A DNA stretch of 64,000 nt from Apoda limacodes (taxonomy: Eukaryota > Arthropoda > Insecta > Lepidoptera > Limacodidae): NCBI GenBank assembly GCA_946406115.1, contig OX291542.1, positions 38,273,321 to 38,337,320 of the forward strand, given 5' to 3'. A program made the position numbers and the translations under genes. Of the stretch, positions 45,108-57,132 are shown piece after piece. Numbering within the stretch: position 1 is the first letter of the stretch; each line of letters begins with the position of its first letter. The notes beneath the pieces were generated by a model. The model was given only the letters and a program-made list of their open reading frames with translations, did no database searches and was not told the origin of the DNA.

Positions 45108-47110
45108 TAGATAGATAGATGTATTCTTCATTGCACACCAAAATTTTACTTTAAACTAATTATATAACATTATATTGGGAAGCACACAATAAGGCGGCCT
45201 TATCGCTTAAGAGCAATATCTGCCAGGCGACCTTTGGGTAGAGAAAACATTGATTTTAAAAATAAGCCGTATAAGGTAGGTGATGCAATATAAAAAAAAA
45301 TTAGATTAAACAAAATATAGGTATATGTTAATATAAACCAACATATATAAATATAAATAGATACACATATATACATAGATAAACACATATACTGACATAA
45401 CATAGATTTATTTTTTATATATATTACATAAATGGTATACATACATATACATATATATTATGGTGTAGGATATAATTGATATTTTATTTGCTTTTGAAAA
45501 ATATGTAAAGATGGAGCCTTTTTAATGGAAAAAGGCAGAGCATTCCAAAGTTTAATAGCTTGCACTGTAAATGAATTATTATAAAAATTTGTGTAGTGCG
45601 CTGGTGTTTTCAGAAGAAGATTGGTCGATGGTCGGAGATTAGGATTGGGGATGCCTACAAATTGGAAACGCTCTTGAAGATATGTTGGAGTTGACGGATT
45701 GATCAAAATGCTATGCAGAAGAGAAAGAATATGAATATTCCGGCGAATACGAATTGGAGGCCACTTGAGTTGTTGTTGAAAACTAGAAACATGATCATAT
45801 TTACGGAGTCTAATTATAAAACGTATACATGAATTCTGGAGACGCTCAAGTTTATTTAGTTGCTCCTCCGTGAGAAAATAGCTGACGTCAGCATAGTCGA
45901 GAATAGGATGAAGCAATGATTGTGCCAGCGCAATTTTAGTCGATATTGGAAGAAAATAACGTAATCGCCTCAGCGAAATAACAGAAGCGTATAGTTTTCG
46001 GCTTAACTCTTGTTGATGTGGCACCCAAGAAAAAGTACGGTCTATAATGATGCCAAGATGTTTGACAGTTTCGCTGTAAGGTATAATTACACGATCAAGT
46101 TCAATTGGAGGTAGTTTTGTAAATTGGATTCTCGATATTAACTTTGGACTTCCAATAATTATAACTTGTGTTTTTGAAGGATTTATTTTAAGACCGTTTA
46201 ATTTACTTCATAGCTCTATGAAGATCATGTAACAATGTTTGGGTGTAAATTTGGAGATCGTCTGCATACATGTGGTAGAGAGAAGAAATTCTTTGAGAAA
46301 TTGCATTAATGAAGATTGAAAACAGAAGAGGAGAAAGAACGCCGCCTGGTGGAACGCCAGTCCGAATATCACACCAAGAAGAGAACGACTCCTCTACTTG
46401 AATCCGTTGCCGGCGTCCTTGCAAGTAACTGCGAAACCATTTAATTGCAGCTGGAGATATGTTAATGGACCGTAACTGGCTCAATAAGATATCAAAATTT
46501 ATAGTGTTGAATGCATTACTGAAATCCAGTAAAGACAAAACTGTGAGCTCAGTAAGATCCATGCCTAGACAAATGTCATCGAAAATTCTTGTAAGAGCAG
46601 TAACCGTACTATGCCCTGGATGAAACCCGGATCGAAAATAGTTAAGGAGAGAGTTTTTTGTAAGTAAGTGACCAAGTTGCTGGTGTACAAGACGTTCTAG
46701 GGCTTTGGAAAGGAAAGGTAGTATGAATATTGGACGGTAGTCGGAGAATGAAGATAGGATTAAGTTTTTTTGGCAATGGGATTAGTTTTGCTTGTTTTTC
46801 CATAAGTCAGGGAATTTATCTGATAAGACGGATGCGTTAAGTATGTGTGTTATAGTTGGGTAGACAATATCAAGGATTGGAATTAGCATACTACGGCTAA
46901 TGCTGTCGATTCCGACGGCATTTGATGCCATTGATTGCATGCTTTTTTTAATATCACAGACGGCAAATTGATTGAAATTAAAGCGGAATAATCAGGCGTT
47001 GGGATCATTGAAAGATTATTAATAGTTTGGATTTTTATGCTAGCTTCAATGTTAGCTGAAGAAGAGAAGAGTTGGTTAAGTAGATTTGTATCGAAGTTAT
47101 TTATTATAGA
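45108..47110 (-). pseudogene. LINE-T copy 1, reverse transcriptase
   Basis: Minus strand. Linker MASNAVGIDSISRSMLIP (46940-46885); SFSDYRPIFILPFLSKALE (46755-46700); RSGFHPGHSTVTAL (46630); LLDFSNAFNTINFDILL (46540-46490); IRTGVPPGGVLSPLLF (Q of GVPQG replaced by P, 46370-46325); HMYADDLQIYTQ (46270-46235, catalytic YADD). The thumb and tail occupy 46024-45458 (YADVSYFLTEEQLNKLERLQ, NNSFTVQAIKLWNALPFS). One or two frameshifts split it. The 3' untranslated end (45110-45260) has CAATAAGGCGGCCTTATCGC. CR1/jockey-like; the clade is inferred. Confidence 0.85.
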
Positions 47111-47211
47111 TTTATATCTATAATTATGTGCCTATCAAATAGGTCCCAAGGCATATGCATGATTGTACCCTGGGACACTATAACGTTTAAATTGGGGATT
47201 TATAAAATAAT
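47111..47211. other. Short spacer
   Basis: AT-rich, nothing identified. Confidence 0.4.
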
Positions 47212-47490
47212 AAAGGGTGTTTCAAAATGTTTTTTGATATTGATTTAAAATAAAAAACAAAAAGCATTAATTTAAAGTCAATTTATTTGTTGTTAAATTA
47301 AAGAGCAGTTCTTAAATTTAATTTATGAAAAACAACCGTTTGCAAATGCGCACCATTCGCACTTATAGAGCCAAAAATTTTAATTACTCGCTAGCATAGC
47401 TCTTGAAATAGCGTTGATTTTTTCGGTGGTCCTTTGCTTTGAAACATATAGGTTAGGTGGCAATGGGTTGTTTTTAGGTAGCCCCACAGA
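47212..47490 (-). mobile_element. mariner-like element, 3' end fragment
   Basis: Reading in from the left, GGGTGTTTCAAAATG looks like a mariner terminal sequence. On the minus strand INAISRAMLASN and then NGAHLQTVVFHK resemble the transposase C-terminus of DUF4817-type mariners (the NGGHFEH-like ending). No catalytic part is present. Confidence 0.45.
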
Positions 47491-47509
47491 AAAAAACAGC
47501 AGATGTAAA

Positions 47510-49720
47510 AACTGGACTCCTCGGTGGCCTGTAGATGTCACCTCAGGGACTAATTACTCTTTCAGGGTATAAATCGTGAAGAGCAACTAACGAGTCATTA
47601 GTAACATACGAAGTGGCTCCATCTTTCCATTTCCAATTAGATGATCTAAGAATAAAATCAAGGCAACTTGGAATATTATCAATAATAAAACCGGTAAAAT
47701 TACGAATCCAATTAAAAAAAGACTTCAGAATTAAGGTTGACGGTAGAATAATAAAAACAGATACTGATGTGGCAAATGCGTTTGAAAAGTTCTTTACTAA
47801 CATACCTATGACAACAACAAACTCAGTAAATTCTTCGTCTTTAAAAGCCCTAACAATTTTAAAAAGACATATAAATTTAAATTATATTCGATTCAAATTT
47901 AAACATGTAACGCCAATAGACATAGTTAAAGCTTATCAATCGCTGTACTTAAAAAATACTAAAGATCTGTGGGGTTTATCAGTTAATGTTCTAAATGGCA
48001 TTATAGACGCATTAGCTCTTTTTTGGCAGTTATCTTTAATAAATGTCTAGACGATGGTGTATTCCCTGATTTAATGAAGATTAGTATGATAATACCACTT
48101 TTTAAATCTGGTAGCACAAAAGAACTTAATAATTTTAGACCCATTTCTATTTTGCCTGCACTCAGTAAGATTTTTGAAAAAATTATATTAAATCAACTAT
48201 TGCAATACTTCACTACAAATAAATTATTTCATAGTGAACAATATGGTTTTACAAAAGGTTGCTCAACTACTGATGCAGGTGTATCATTAATGATGCACAT
48301 ATTTTCAGCTTGGGAAAATCATCAAAATGCAATTGGAGTCTTTTGCGACCTATCCAAGGCTTTCGACTGCGTCGAACATGAAACTCTTACTCGCAAATTA
48401 GAATATTACGGTGTTAAAGAATCTGCACTTGATCTTATATCTTCTTAGCTAAGTTGCAGAACACAAATAGTTGACATAAATGGTAAAAAATCCTCAGGAT
48501 CAGCAGTGGTAATGGGGGTTCCACAAGGATCGATATTGGGACCGTTTTTGTTCTTGGAATATATTAACGATTTGCCTTATTTTGCTGAAAAATGTTGTCA
48601 AGTCGTTTTGTTTGCTGATGACACGTCCTTAATGTTTGATCAATGACGGCTTATCGGCAATACTTAATTGGTTTGAAGTAAACAATCTTTTGCTTAATTT
48701 CAAAAAAACCAAGTGCATCAAATTTGCTTTACCGAATGTTCGAGACCTTAACACTAAATTAATCTTAATCTCAGTTTAGATTTGATAGATTCAACTATGT
48801 TTCTGGGCGTCACATTAGATCCCAAACTGCAATGGAATACACATATCTCTATAGTTGCTGGAAAACTTAGCTCAGCTGCCTTCTCTGTTAAGAAAGTCAG
48901 ACAATTAACTAATTCTGAAACTGCCCGCTTAGTTTATTTTAGTTATTTTCACAGCATCATGTCATATGGAATTCTATTGTGGGGCATAGCAGCTGATATA
49001 GAGTCAATTTTCATATTACAAAAAAGAGCTATTAGGTCTATCTATAACTTGAAACCTCGGGATTCCCTCAGAGAAGTTTTTAAGAACATCGGCATTTTAA
49101 CTATGATATCGCAATATATTTATGCAAATATAATGTATGTTCGTAGAAACTTGCACTTGTACTATAAAAAAAGCGATGTACACAGTATTAATACACGAAA
49201 CAAACATAAATTAATAGATGTTACTAGTCGTCTTCAAAAAATTAACAATTCTTTTGTCAGGCAGTGTTCACGCTTTTATAACAAGATCCCACAGACTACC
49301 CTGAACTTGCCTTTACATCAATTTAAATCTACAATTAAATGTCATTTGATACAGGGAGGGTATTACACTGTTGACGAGTTTTTAAATGACAAGAATAATT
49401 GGACTTAACAAACTTTTTTTTTTGACATGTTTCGTGCAACATTTAAATAGATAATAGTTTTTTTTTGACATAATTTTATATTTGTAACTTGACTTAAGAT
49501 TCTGCTATTTTATTTTGACATATATAATTTTACTATTTGTATTTAAACTTCAGTTTTTTTGTGGTAGTATTACCTACTTATTTATGTTTTATTGTTTTTA
49601 ATTTTATTTGTATTGTTTTGCTTTTTAAGTAGATACTTACATGTAGTTTTATTTAAAAATTGACATGTAAAAGCGCCTTCTTAAGGCCTACTTACTGAAT
49701 AAAATAAATGAATCTTGCTC
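47510..49720 (+). pseudogene. LINE-S copy 2, reverse transcriptase
   Basis: Linker frame 47613-48050 (FEKFFTNIPM, NTKDLWGLSVNVL), shifting near 48020 to ALAVIFNKCLDDGVFPD-type sequence. The domain follows: NNFRPISILPALSKIFEKII, GFTKGCSTTDAGV, FCDLSKAFDCVEHE, a TAG stop at about 48447 in place of Tyr, then VMGVPQGSILGPFLFL and VLFADDTSLMF (48600-48640). A deletion and frameshift follow, then 48782-49408: FLGVTLDPKLQWNTH, KVRQLTNSETARLVYFSYF, YGILLWGIAAD, and SFVRQCSRFYNKIPQTTLNL ending FLNDKNNW. It is colinear with copy 1 (27685) but keeps about 200 bp more at the 5' side. Confidence 0.87.
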
Positions 49721-50558
49721 GGAAAAGGTGTTACAGTTGTAGCTAATCTGGTTTTGTATTTCTGCAGCCAAAAAAGTTCAAATCTATCAGAATTCATGGT
49801 CTAACTGCGACCACGGCAAAAGTGAGGGCCGATAATTCCTTGACTTGATATGGCCAAATAACAACTTTTGGAGAATGTAATGGTTTCTGATGCAGTTCTA
49901 GCGGATTGTCAGAAGCGCAGTATCCGCAATTTCGGAGAACCAGGTGCTATTGAAACTTCTAAAACGATTTTTCATTATCCTGCAGAATTCGACTCGCTTA
50001 ACAAGATCATCTGGCTTTATTTCTTGAACAATAACGATTTTATAAGGGTGAGAATGTAAATCTTTGGAAATAATGCGATGAATAGTGAATTTGTTCAAAT
50101 TAAGAGACGCTGCGCGCAATCGCGTTGTGGGTCGACCAAATCATCAATCAATATCAAAGAGTTCCAGGGCGCTTCTCGCCCCCACTCAGTCGCAACCCAC
50201 CCAATGCTTAATTAATTCGCACTTAGCAATTCGTCAAATTAAAATGTGTCCTTTAGTGACGCCGAACAATGGTGTAAGAATTGTTGATTTTGTAAAACGC
50301 TCGCACGCAGAATGGGCTCTGTGACCCCGTGGAACGATCCATCGCTACTACTACTACTACTAAACTAAGCAAGCCCGCCAAGCGTTTGAGACCCTCCCCC
50401 TGCTATCTGTGGTTGCCGCGTAACGGTCAATTCAAAAACGAAAAACATTCTGAGATACCCTTGAAAATAAACCATGTTAATAAAATTTATATCAAATCAT
50501 CATCCAAAACATTCCCTCCAATCTTTCCTTATATGGCCGCTACATACCTCGTTTTCAG
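49721..50558. other. No gene recognised; fragment of retroposon Y
   Basis: At 50165-50205 GGCGCTTCTCGCCCCCACTC matches the reverse complement of 52975-53000. A (CTA)n run lies at 50343-50360. The short frames are not convincing. Confidence 0.5.
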
Positions 50559-50880
50559 GGTTCCGTACCCAAAGGGTAAAAACGGGACCCTATTACTAAG
50601 ACTCCGCTGTCCGTCCGTCTGTTACCAGGCTTTATCTCACGAATCGTAATAGTAAGACAGTTGAAATTTTCACAGTTGCCGCTATGACAACAAACACTAA
50701 AAACAGAATATTAAGTTATATATTCACTTTAAAAATAAATAATTAAATTAAAATAAAAAAAATATTTAAGAGGGGCTATACAACAAACGTAATTTTTTTG
50801 CCGTTTTTATAGATAATGGTACGGAATCCTTCGTGCGAGAGTCCGATTTGCACTTGTTTTTTCTTACTAATTCACAAATA
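50559..50880 (-). repeat. Interspersed repeat R, copy 2 (longest)
   Basis: It begins AGGGTTCCGTACCCAAAGGG, includes GACTCCGCTGTCCGTCCGTC and TAGTAAGACAGTTGAAATTT, and ends near ATGGTACGGAATCCTTCGTG and AGTCCGATTTGCACTTGTTT. The first half is the reverse of 1656-1805; the last part is shared with 60172-60220 and 62690-62735. Confidence 0.78.
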
Positions 50881-50929
50881 GAGTCCTTTAATTTGGTGTC
50901 AAAAACATGCAAGTGTAGCCATACAAGTT

Positions 50930-51062
50930 TCGGCCTATATGCACTATAAAAGTCTTCTTGGGCATCACTTTAGATAATAAAATGCAATGTCACTCACATA
51001 TTTCTGTCTTAGCTCGAAAACTTAGATCAGCGACCTGTGCTGTCAGAAAATTTGCTTGATGT
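50930..51062 (+). mobile_element. LINE-S fragment, copy 4
   Basis: GITLDNKMQCHSHISVLARK then LRSATCAVRKFA corresponds to FLGVTLDPKLQWNTHISIVA... in copy 2. Both sides are lost. Confidence 0.75.
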
Positions 51063-51365
51063 TTTCAAGTAGCCTATGTTTATAATATTTATTATATTCA
51101 TGGATAGTATGGATATGCTATACATATGTTTGGGCAATAACATAATTGGGATGGCGCTAATGCTACTAGTATATTAAATATCGGAATACTCTTAAATATG
51201 TGAATTTCTTCACACGATTGATGATATTTGACGCTTCATATGGTGTGCACCTATGCTACATAAAAACAAAAAATAGCCTACTAAGTGTTTCAATGCATAT
51301 TGTATAGTTGTTAGCTGATTATCAAAGTATTGTATTATTACTTCAAATAGAACTTCTTGCCTTAC

Positions 51366-51690
51366 TTGCTTGTAAAATTCAAAGTGTTCTGAGAAATTGT
51401 TCAAAATGCTGCTCACAACTACTTTCTACCATCTAACCGCTCGCAATCGGCAGGGTATTCATCCTCACGTCTTAGAACATAAAAAGTCACGTACAGTGCT
51501 ATATCAGAGATAAGAAACGCTTAGGTTGTGGAATGAGCACCATGCCAAGGAGCAAGAAAGAAGTTATTAGATTTTTTAAGGGTTGGCAACGCGCAGATGA
51601 TGCCCCAGATGTTGCAAGTGTCCATAGGCTACGGTGACTGTTTAATATCAGGCGGACCGCAAGCTTTTTTGCCACCTTAGAATAATAATA
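51366..51690 (+). mobile_element. LINE-A 3' end, copy E
   Basis: Sense-strand copy of the LINE-A terminal segment (CTTTCTACCATCTAACCGCT, GGTTGTGGAATGAGC, GGGTTGGCAACGCGCAGATG, TCAGGCGGACCGCAAGC, GCCACCTTAGAAT). Diverged and 5'-truncated. Confidence 0.85.
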
Positions 51691-52734
51691 TATAAACTTA
51701 GCAATATATAAGTAGTTTTATGTATTAAATAAATATCAGAATTGTGTAGAACCTTTATTGTAATGTTTTGCAAACTCACTATAAATTATCTTCGAAAGCA
51801 AAAGTTTTAAATTGTTTTGGACTATATATAGAACATATTATTGTATTGTGATTTTATAGACTGATTTTATACCTTTTTTTTAAACTACAATTTCGATCTA
51901 TGTTAACTTATTACCATTTATTAATTTATCATTACTATAACTGGAAAACCTCATTACCGTTTCTTGAAAAAAATCAAACGTCAATATATTGAAAAATTAA
52001 AGCAAAATCTACAGTAATAATTCCCTTTGTAATAATTTAAAAATATTTGTTGTACACTATATGTATACATACATACACCTACACTGTATTAAAAAACACG
52101 AATCAGTAAACTTTTTTACCATTCTCTAAAACGCCTAATTTGCACGAAATGAAATACTCACCCGTTTGTGTGTATCAATATGAATATGATATTTAACTGA
52201 AAACAAAGTATGTACCTACGACTAGGCAATAATCCGTAAATTGTTTCCGTTCTGTGACTCTTTGATGCGTTATCATAGACGCGCCGTGTCGAGAGCGCTA
52301 TGTTTTACAGCGGGTGGAGCACAGGGGTGGAGGGATGGAATTTGCTAAAGACCGCCCATTCTCTCAAGGTCGTTGGCCGCTATGTAAGCCTTATAGGCTG
52401 CGTCCCACTCAAATGTGCAGTTTTCTGCTCGTTTTTAAAATCGATTCCACTGTCCAAGTTTGAGACTGGAAAAAAATTTAATGGCTTTCTACATTCTTTT
52501 ACTAGCAAACAAAAGTATTTGTTTATTTTAAAACTATCTGTCAAAACATCGCTTTGAAAAAATAACGACCGAACCTCTCGTTTTTCTATTTTTAAATTCA
52601 TAACTTATTATCAACTAGTAGCGGAAACATAATTTATCTATTAAAATGTTAAGTAACTATAAAGCTAGAAAATTACTGTAATAGAATTATTATATGTTAT
52701 GTGATATAACTGTAATTAATTATTTTTCCCTTTT
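51691..52734. other. No feature recognised
   Basis: AT-rich, without repeats or convincing frames. Confidence 0.55.
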
Positions 52735-53065
52735 TTTTTTTTTTTAACCTGACTAAGCAGTTGGCTGTTGCAGCCATTACTGCTTCACCGGACTTTTGGG
52801 GCGAGACTCTGAAGGAGCCTCAGCCCATATAGCGCCCAACGCTCAAGGGCTCCCCGCGGGGGAAGCCTCGGCTTGGGTTGTCGCTCTCGGGGGCGTCCCT
52901 TCAACCGGCGTGAGTCTCGAACCCGAAGGTGAGTCACCGCCAGGAGGGGAGTTCCCCGTTACGCGGGTACGATTGCGATTGAGTGGGGGCGAGAAGCGCC
53001 CCGGCACTCTTTGATACCTCGTGTATCCTTGTGGGCGCCGACGAACCCGGGGACGCTAAGCTGTA
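52735..53065 (-). mobile_element. GC-rich retroposon Y
   Basis: About 330 bp, far more GC-rich than its flanks, with a T15-plus run at 52730-52746 that would be a poly-A tail on the minus strand. Its other end (AACCCGGGGACGCTAAG, 53045) recurs at 27305-27322, and its interior at 50165-50205 in the opposite orientation. CGGGTTCGAGACTC on the minus strand resembles a Pol III B box, but no A box is at the right distance. SINE or LINE 5' fragment; not resolved. Confidence 0.6.
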
Positions 53066-53783
53066 CTATCTATCTATTTATAATAAATTTTAGCCACTGA
53101 AAAATGAGCTCTATTTGAGATCAACATTGTCGATTTCAGCTTAACGTCCATAAAGCAAATGTGCGCACTAAGATTTGAGCTTCTAGTTTGTAATCAATAA
53201 CAAGAGGATTGACTTTACGAGTGAATGTTACAGTTGAACATTTCAAAGGATTTAATTTATATTGCCAAACCGTAAAGTGAATGATTGGAAAAAGTTACCA
53301 CAAAGTGTCATTAGTGCCAACTCAGTGAACAATTTTAAAAAAGACTGGACAAATACTTTAAATAGAACATTGAAACTAATTACAAATACACACATAGTAT
53401 TTTAAATAATAATAATAATTGCCTACAAATATGTAAATATGTGTTTTAATTCTATCTGGTACTGTGAAAGGACTGTGAAACTTTTTGGCTGTATATTGAT
53501 GAATATTTTATTGGAACAAGTGAGGCGTACAATATGATAATATATTTATTTGAAATATTTAGAAAACACTTACGTAGGTTTCGTACCACAAATAAATTTG
53601 AGGCGGCACGATCGTCCAGTTTATTATTAAGTACTATGTTTTGATGAATTGAACCCACGATAAAGTTGTAACAGTAAAATTTACCTTGTTTTTTGTTTAG
53701 ATGTTTCAAATTTCAACTACTATATCAATAAATACAGTAATAAACATTATGTACGTTATGTATTATCTGAACAATCCAGATCG
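53066..53783. other. No gene recognised
   Basis: AT-rich; short frames without motifs. At 53260-53370 a plus frame fragment (NRKVNDWKKLPQSVISANSV-like, then NNFKKDWTNTL) looks like the C-terminal tail of a LINE protein, but it is too short to classify. Confidence 0.4.
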
Positions 53784-54087
53784 CTATAATCTGACCAATA
53801 CGCATCACTATAATCTGACCAATACGCATCACTATATTCTGACCAATACGCATCACTATAATCTGACCAATACGCATCACTATAATCTGACCAATACGCA
53901 TCACTATAATCTGACCAATACGCATCACTATAATCTGACCAATACGCATTGCTATAATCTGACCAATACGCATTGCTATAATCTGACCAATACGCATTGC
54001 TATAATCTGACCAATACGCATTGCTATAATCTGACCAATACGCATTGCTATAATCTGACCAATACGCATCGCTATAATCTGACCAAA
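53784..54087. repeat. 24-bp tandem repeat, 12.7 copies in two variant blocks
   Basis: The unit is CTATAATCTGACCAATACGC plus ATCA. Copies 1-6 end ATCA, copies 7-11 end ATTG, copy 12 ends ATCG. Copy 3 has one extra substitution. Frames on both strands (YNLTNTHH and IGQIIAMR repeats) are open because 24 is a multiple of three. Confidence 0.96.
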
Positions 54088-54304
54088 AGTGACCAGAACT
54101 AGGTAGATCGCCAACAGAACTAGGTAGTCGACAACGATTCCTTTTTCGTCATTCAAATTTGAGTTCTTTTGATCTTTAATCATAAATATTACACTAATAA
54201 TATAACAATAAACAATGCACAAAGGCCGGGTAGAGATTTTGTAGTAAAAGTAACCAAAAAATAGAATACAAAATGTCGGATATCGATAGAAATTATTACA
54301 TTTT

Positions 54305-54402
54305 TGAAGGGTCGGCAACACGCAAGTGATACCCCTGGTGTGTCCATAGGCTTCGGTGACCGCTTACCATCAGTCGGACCGTAAGCTTGTTTGCGTTTAG
54401 TC
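54305..54402 (+). mobile_element. LINE-A 3' end, copy F
   Basis: GAAGGGTCGGCAACACGCAA, TGTCCATAGGCTTCGGTGAC and CAGTCGGACCGTAAGCTTGT correspond to the last 100 bp of LINE-A. It abuts the poly-T of LINE-T copy 2. Confidence 0.85.
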
Positions 54403-54403
54403 T

Positions 54404-54925
54404 TATTTTTTTTTTATTTTATTTAATCCTTTATTGTACAAAAAAATAAACATTACAAAAAATTATAATTCTAGAAAAATAATACAAAGAGCGTACGACC
54501 GCACGTATCTCTGACAGAGAGAGAGTTGTACAACAAAGTTTTATCTACAGAATACTAATTTAATAACAAATGAAGTTTAATAAAAATATATTTACATAAA
54601 TACACAAATAAATACATAATATATACTAGATAAAAAATAAATTATTGTTAAAATAATTAGGTATAACATTATTGACATAGCGTTCGATGGAAAGTCAATC
54701 AGTCGATAAACTATCTCTAAGCGTATACGGAAGAGAATTCCACAGAATAGCTGCCTGAACAGAAAATGAATTATTAAAAAAGTCAGTAACGTTGCGTGGT
54801 ATTTTCAATAATTGTGAAGTAACCGGTCTCACAGGTTGATTTAAAGAAGTGAGAAAAAAAGGTGAGAAATTAGTTTGTATGAAGTACGCTGATACCTTAG
54901 TTAGTAGTAGCATGTTTAATTACAC
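54404..54925 (-). mobile_element. LINE-T-like 3' end, copy 2
   Basis: The T-run at 54406-54416 is the tail and AATAAAGGATT (minus strand) a polyadenylation-like signal. The minus-strand frame 54913-54695 reads LLKIPRNVTDFFNNSFSVQA then ILWNSLPYTLRDS, corresponding to the C-terminus of LINE-T copy 1 (NNSFTVQAIKLWNALPFS). 5'-truncated. Confidence 0.8.
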
Positions 54926-55339
54926 CGGCAGCGCCGCGCCGCCGCGCCGTGTCTAATCAGAATCACTGGCCTCGACTCTCGCCTGACTGTTAGGTACTGT
55001 TACTGTTACTACCTGAACCTGACACCACAATGACACCACTCTATTACAATGATTCTGATACAATATGAGGCTCCATTCTCCTAAAACTCAATTCTTTCTC
55101 AACAATATCTCTACATTATTCACAACTCATTGTGTATTATTTATTTTTTATATGTAGTTCCTTTCAAACAGAAAATAAAACAACGTCTGAATAGGATCCT
55201 AGTGTTGCTGTGTTGTTGGGTTGTTAAGTTGCTGGGTTGCTACCTTCTATAGATGCTATAGTATTTTAGAAGAATCTAACAATGGAGCTTGTTCATGAAG
55301 ACATAGTTCCCCAAAGAAAAATGATACTTCTCTTTATTA
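54926..55339. other. No gene recognised
   Basis: A GC-rich bit at 54925-54950 (GGCAGCGCCGCGCCGCCGCG) and short direct repeats (GTTACTGTTACT, GTTGGGTTGTTAAGTTGCTG). Confidence 0.5.
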
Positions 55340-55347
55340 GGTAGGTA

Positions 55348-55464
55348 TAGGGATTGCAATCCCGCAAAACGGGATCCCGCAATCCCGCGTGATCCCGCAC
55401 GGAATTGAGTAATCCCGCATATCAATCCCGCGGGATTAAATGAGCTGCGGGATTGCAATCCCTA
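55348..55464. mobile_element. hAT-type MITE, 117 bp, strongly palindromic
   Basis: Perfect 19-bp terminal inverted repeats: TAGGGATTGCAATCCCGCA at the left and its complement at the right. The 8-bp flanks GGTAGGTA (55340-55347) and GATAGGTA (55465-55472) match at 7 of 8, as expected for a hAT duplication. The interior is built of ATCCCGC/GCGGGAT words in both orientations. No coding. Confidence 0.85.
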
Positions 55465-55589
55465 GATAGGTATAACATAAAGATACTTTTGATGATTCGA
55501 TAAAATATAGTTATTGGGTTTCAAAAATACTAAGTAAATTAATTAATTCAATTGTTAAATGTTGTTCTCGCTAATTTTTGTTTGTTTTT

Positions 55590-55660
55590 GTTATACCATT
55601 AAGGCGGCAAACAAGCTAACGGTCCGCCTGTTATAAGCGGTCACCGCAGTCAATTTAGTG
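55590..55660 (-). mobile_element. LINE-A 3' end, copy G
   Basis: ATACCATTAAGGCGGCAAAC, GGTCCGCCTG and AAGCGGTCACCGCAGT: about 70 bp of the LINE-A terminus only. Confidence 0.8.
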
Positions 55661-55942
55661 CTAGATAAACTATTTTTGTAGTGTCACATAAACTATTTTT
55701 GTAGTTTTAGTCAAACTATAATAATAATAATGTAATTGGAAAGAAATATTGTTTATAATAATATTACATGTTTGAAGTTAGTAGGTACCCGACCGAAGAT
55801 AAACCAACCTACCTGCCAACCTACCAATTTCTATAAAAGAGATGACAAGATAGAAGATAATATAAGATAAAAAATTATATACGAATTAAATTTTAAAATT
55901 ATATTTTCATTATGTAGATTGGTAGAAAGATAGGTATTATGT
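55661..55942. other. No feature recognised
   Basis: AT-rich with short local duplications (AAACTATTTTTGTAGT twice). Confidence 0.5.
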
Positions 55943-56250
55943 GTTTTAATGTCCACGTAGCAAAGGGATATTTTATTCTGTCCCACGTCTTTCATTTTAG
56001 TGTCCACGTATCAAAGGGGTAGGTTTTATTTTATCCCGGGTCTTTCATTTTTGTGTCCACGTAGCAAAGGGGTAGGTTTCATTATATTCTAGGTCTTTCA
56101 TTTTAATGTCCACGTTGCAAAGGGATAAGTTTTATTTTATCCCGGGTCTTTCATTTTAATGTCCACGTAGCGAACGGGTAGGTTTTTTGTCCCGAGTCTT
56201 TAATTTTAGTGTCCACGTAACAAAGGTGTAGATTTTATAGTGACCCGGGT
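55943..56250. repeat. About 57-bp tandem repeat, five to six diverged copies
   Basis: Each unit has GTGTCCACGTAGCAAAGGGG, a GTAGGTTTTATTTTATCC-like part and GGGTCTTTCATTTTA. Copies differ by many bases and small gaps, unlike the near-perfect arrays elsewhere here, so this array is older. Confidence 0.88.
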
Positions 56251-56713
56251 CTTAATTTATTTATTTAACTCTTCCCATGCATTTTAAATTTAATATAGTA
56301 TGACTTATAGTATGAACAATTACAATTGATATGCATTTAGGCGGGCTTAACGCGTAGTGCATTTTTTCCAGCCAACCTTAGGGTGATGCCGAAAGCTGTT
56401 TATATTAATTTATTTAGGTAGACTACAAAAATATTTAACAGTATATAATTACAAACAAATTATTTAAAATATAATATTTACATGTCTATAAACTATTCAT
56501 CATACAAAATAAATACAAAAACATATGTTTATAAATAAAATTATATATACATACATACAAATATAAAATATATGAGTTATAATTAAGTAAGCAGTTGTAG
56601 AAGTTTAATTTAAATTTGCAATGATTGGAAAAAAATATATATTTCAATTTAGCTTAAAAACGTTTAATGACGAATTCAAACGAATTTGAGAGGGAAAGCT
56701 TTTTCGCAATAAC
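56251..56713. other. No feature recognised
   Basis: Strongly AT-rich, no open frames. Confidence 0.55.
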
Positions 56714-56911
56714 GTTGCTTTAACCGTAAACAAAAAGTTAAGTTAAGTTGCTTTAACCGTAAACAAAAAGTTAAGTTAAGTTGCTTTAACCGTAAACAAA
56801 AAGTTAAGTTAAGTTGCTTTCACCGTAAACAAAAAGTTAAGTTAAGTTGCTTTAACCGTAAACAAAAAGTTAAGTTAAGTTGCTTTAACCGTAAACAAAA
56901 AGTTAAGTTAA
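56714..56911. repeat. 33-bp tandem repeat, 6 copies, at the LINE-T copy 3 end
   Basis: The unit is GTTGCTTTAACCGTAAACAA plus AAAGTTAAGTTAA, starting every 33 bp from 56714. Only the fourth copy has a change (CACCG). The right flank, GTTCTTTTAACTATTG, is a variant of the unit and continues into LINE-T sequence. Confidence 0.95.
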
Positions 56912-57132
56912 GTTCTTTTAACTATTGAGGTGCAGAACAATCGTTAAGGATATTATATAGAAAGGTGAGAATATGTGTATTCCTGCGAAGTCGATTTGAC
57001 AGCCGCTGTAGTTAAGCACGAAATCCAATAATATAATCTTATTTCCGTAATCCGTACAATAATACATAAATCGGATACATACATAGATTTTGGAGAAGAT
57101 CAAGCTGAAGCTTGTGGAGGAGCTCTGTGAGG

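Noticed and set aside
53701..54321. Repeat proteins YNLTNTHH (plus) and IGQIIAMR (minus)
   Set aside because: By-products of a 24-bp tandem array; no conserved flanking domain.
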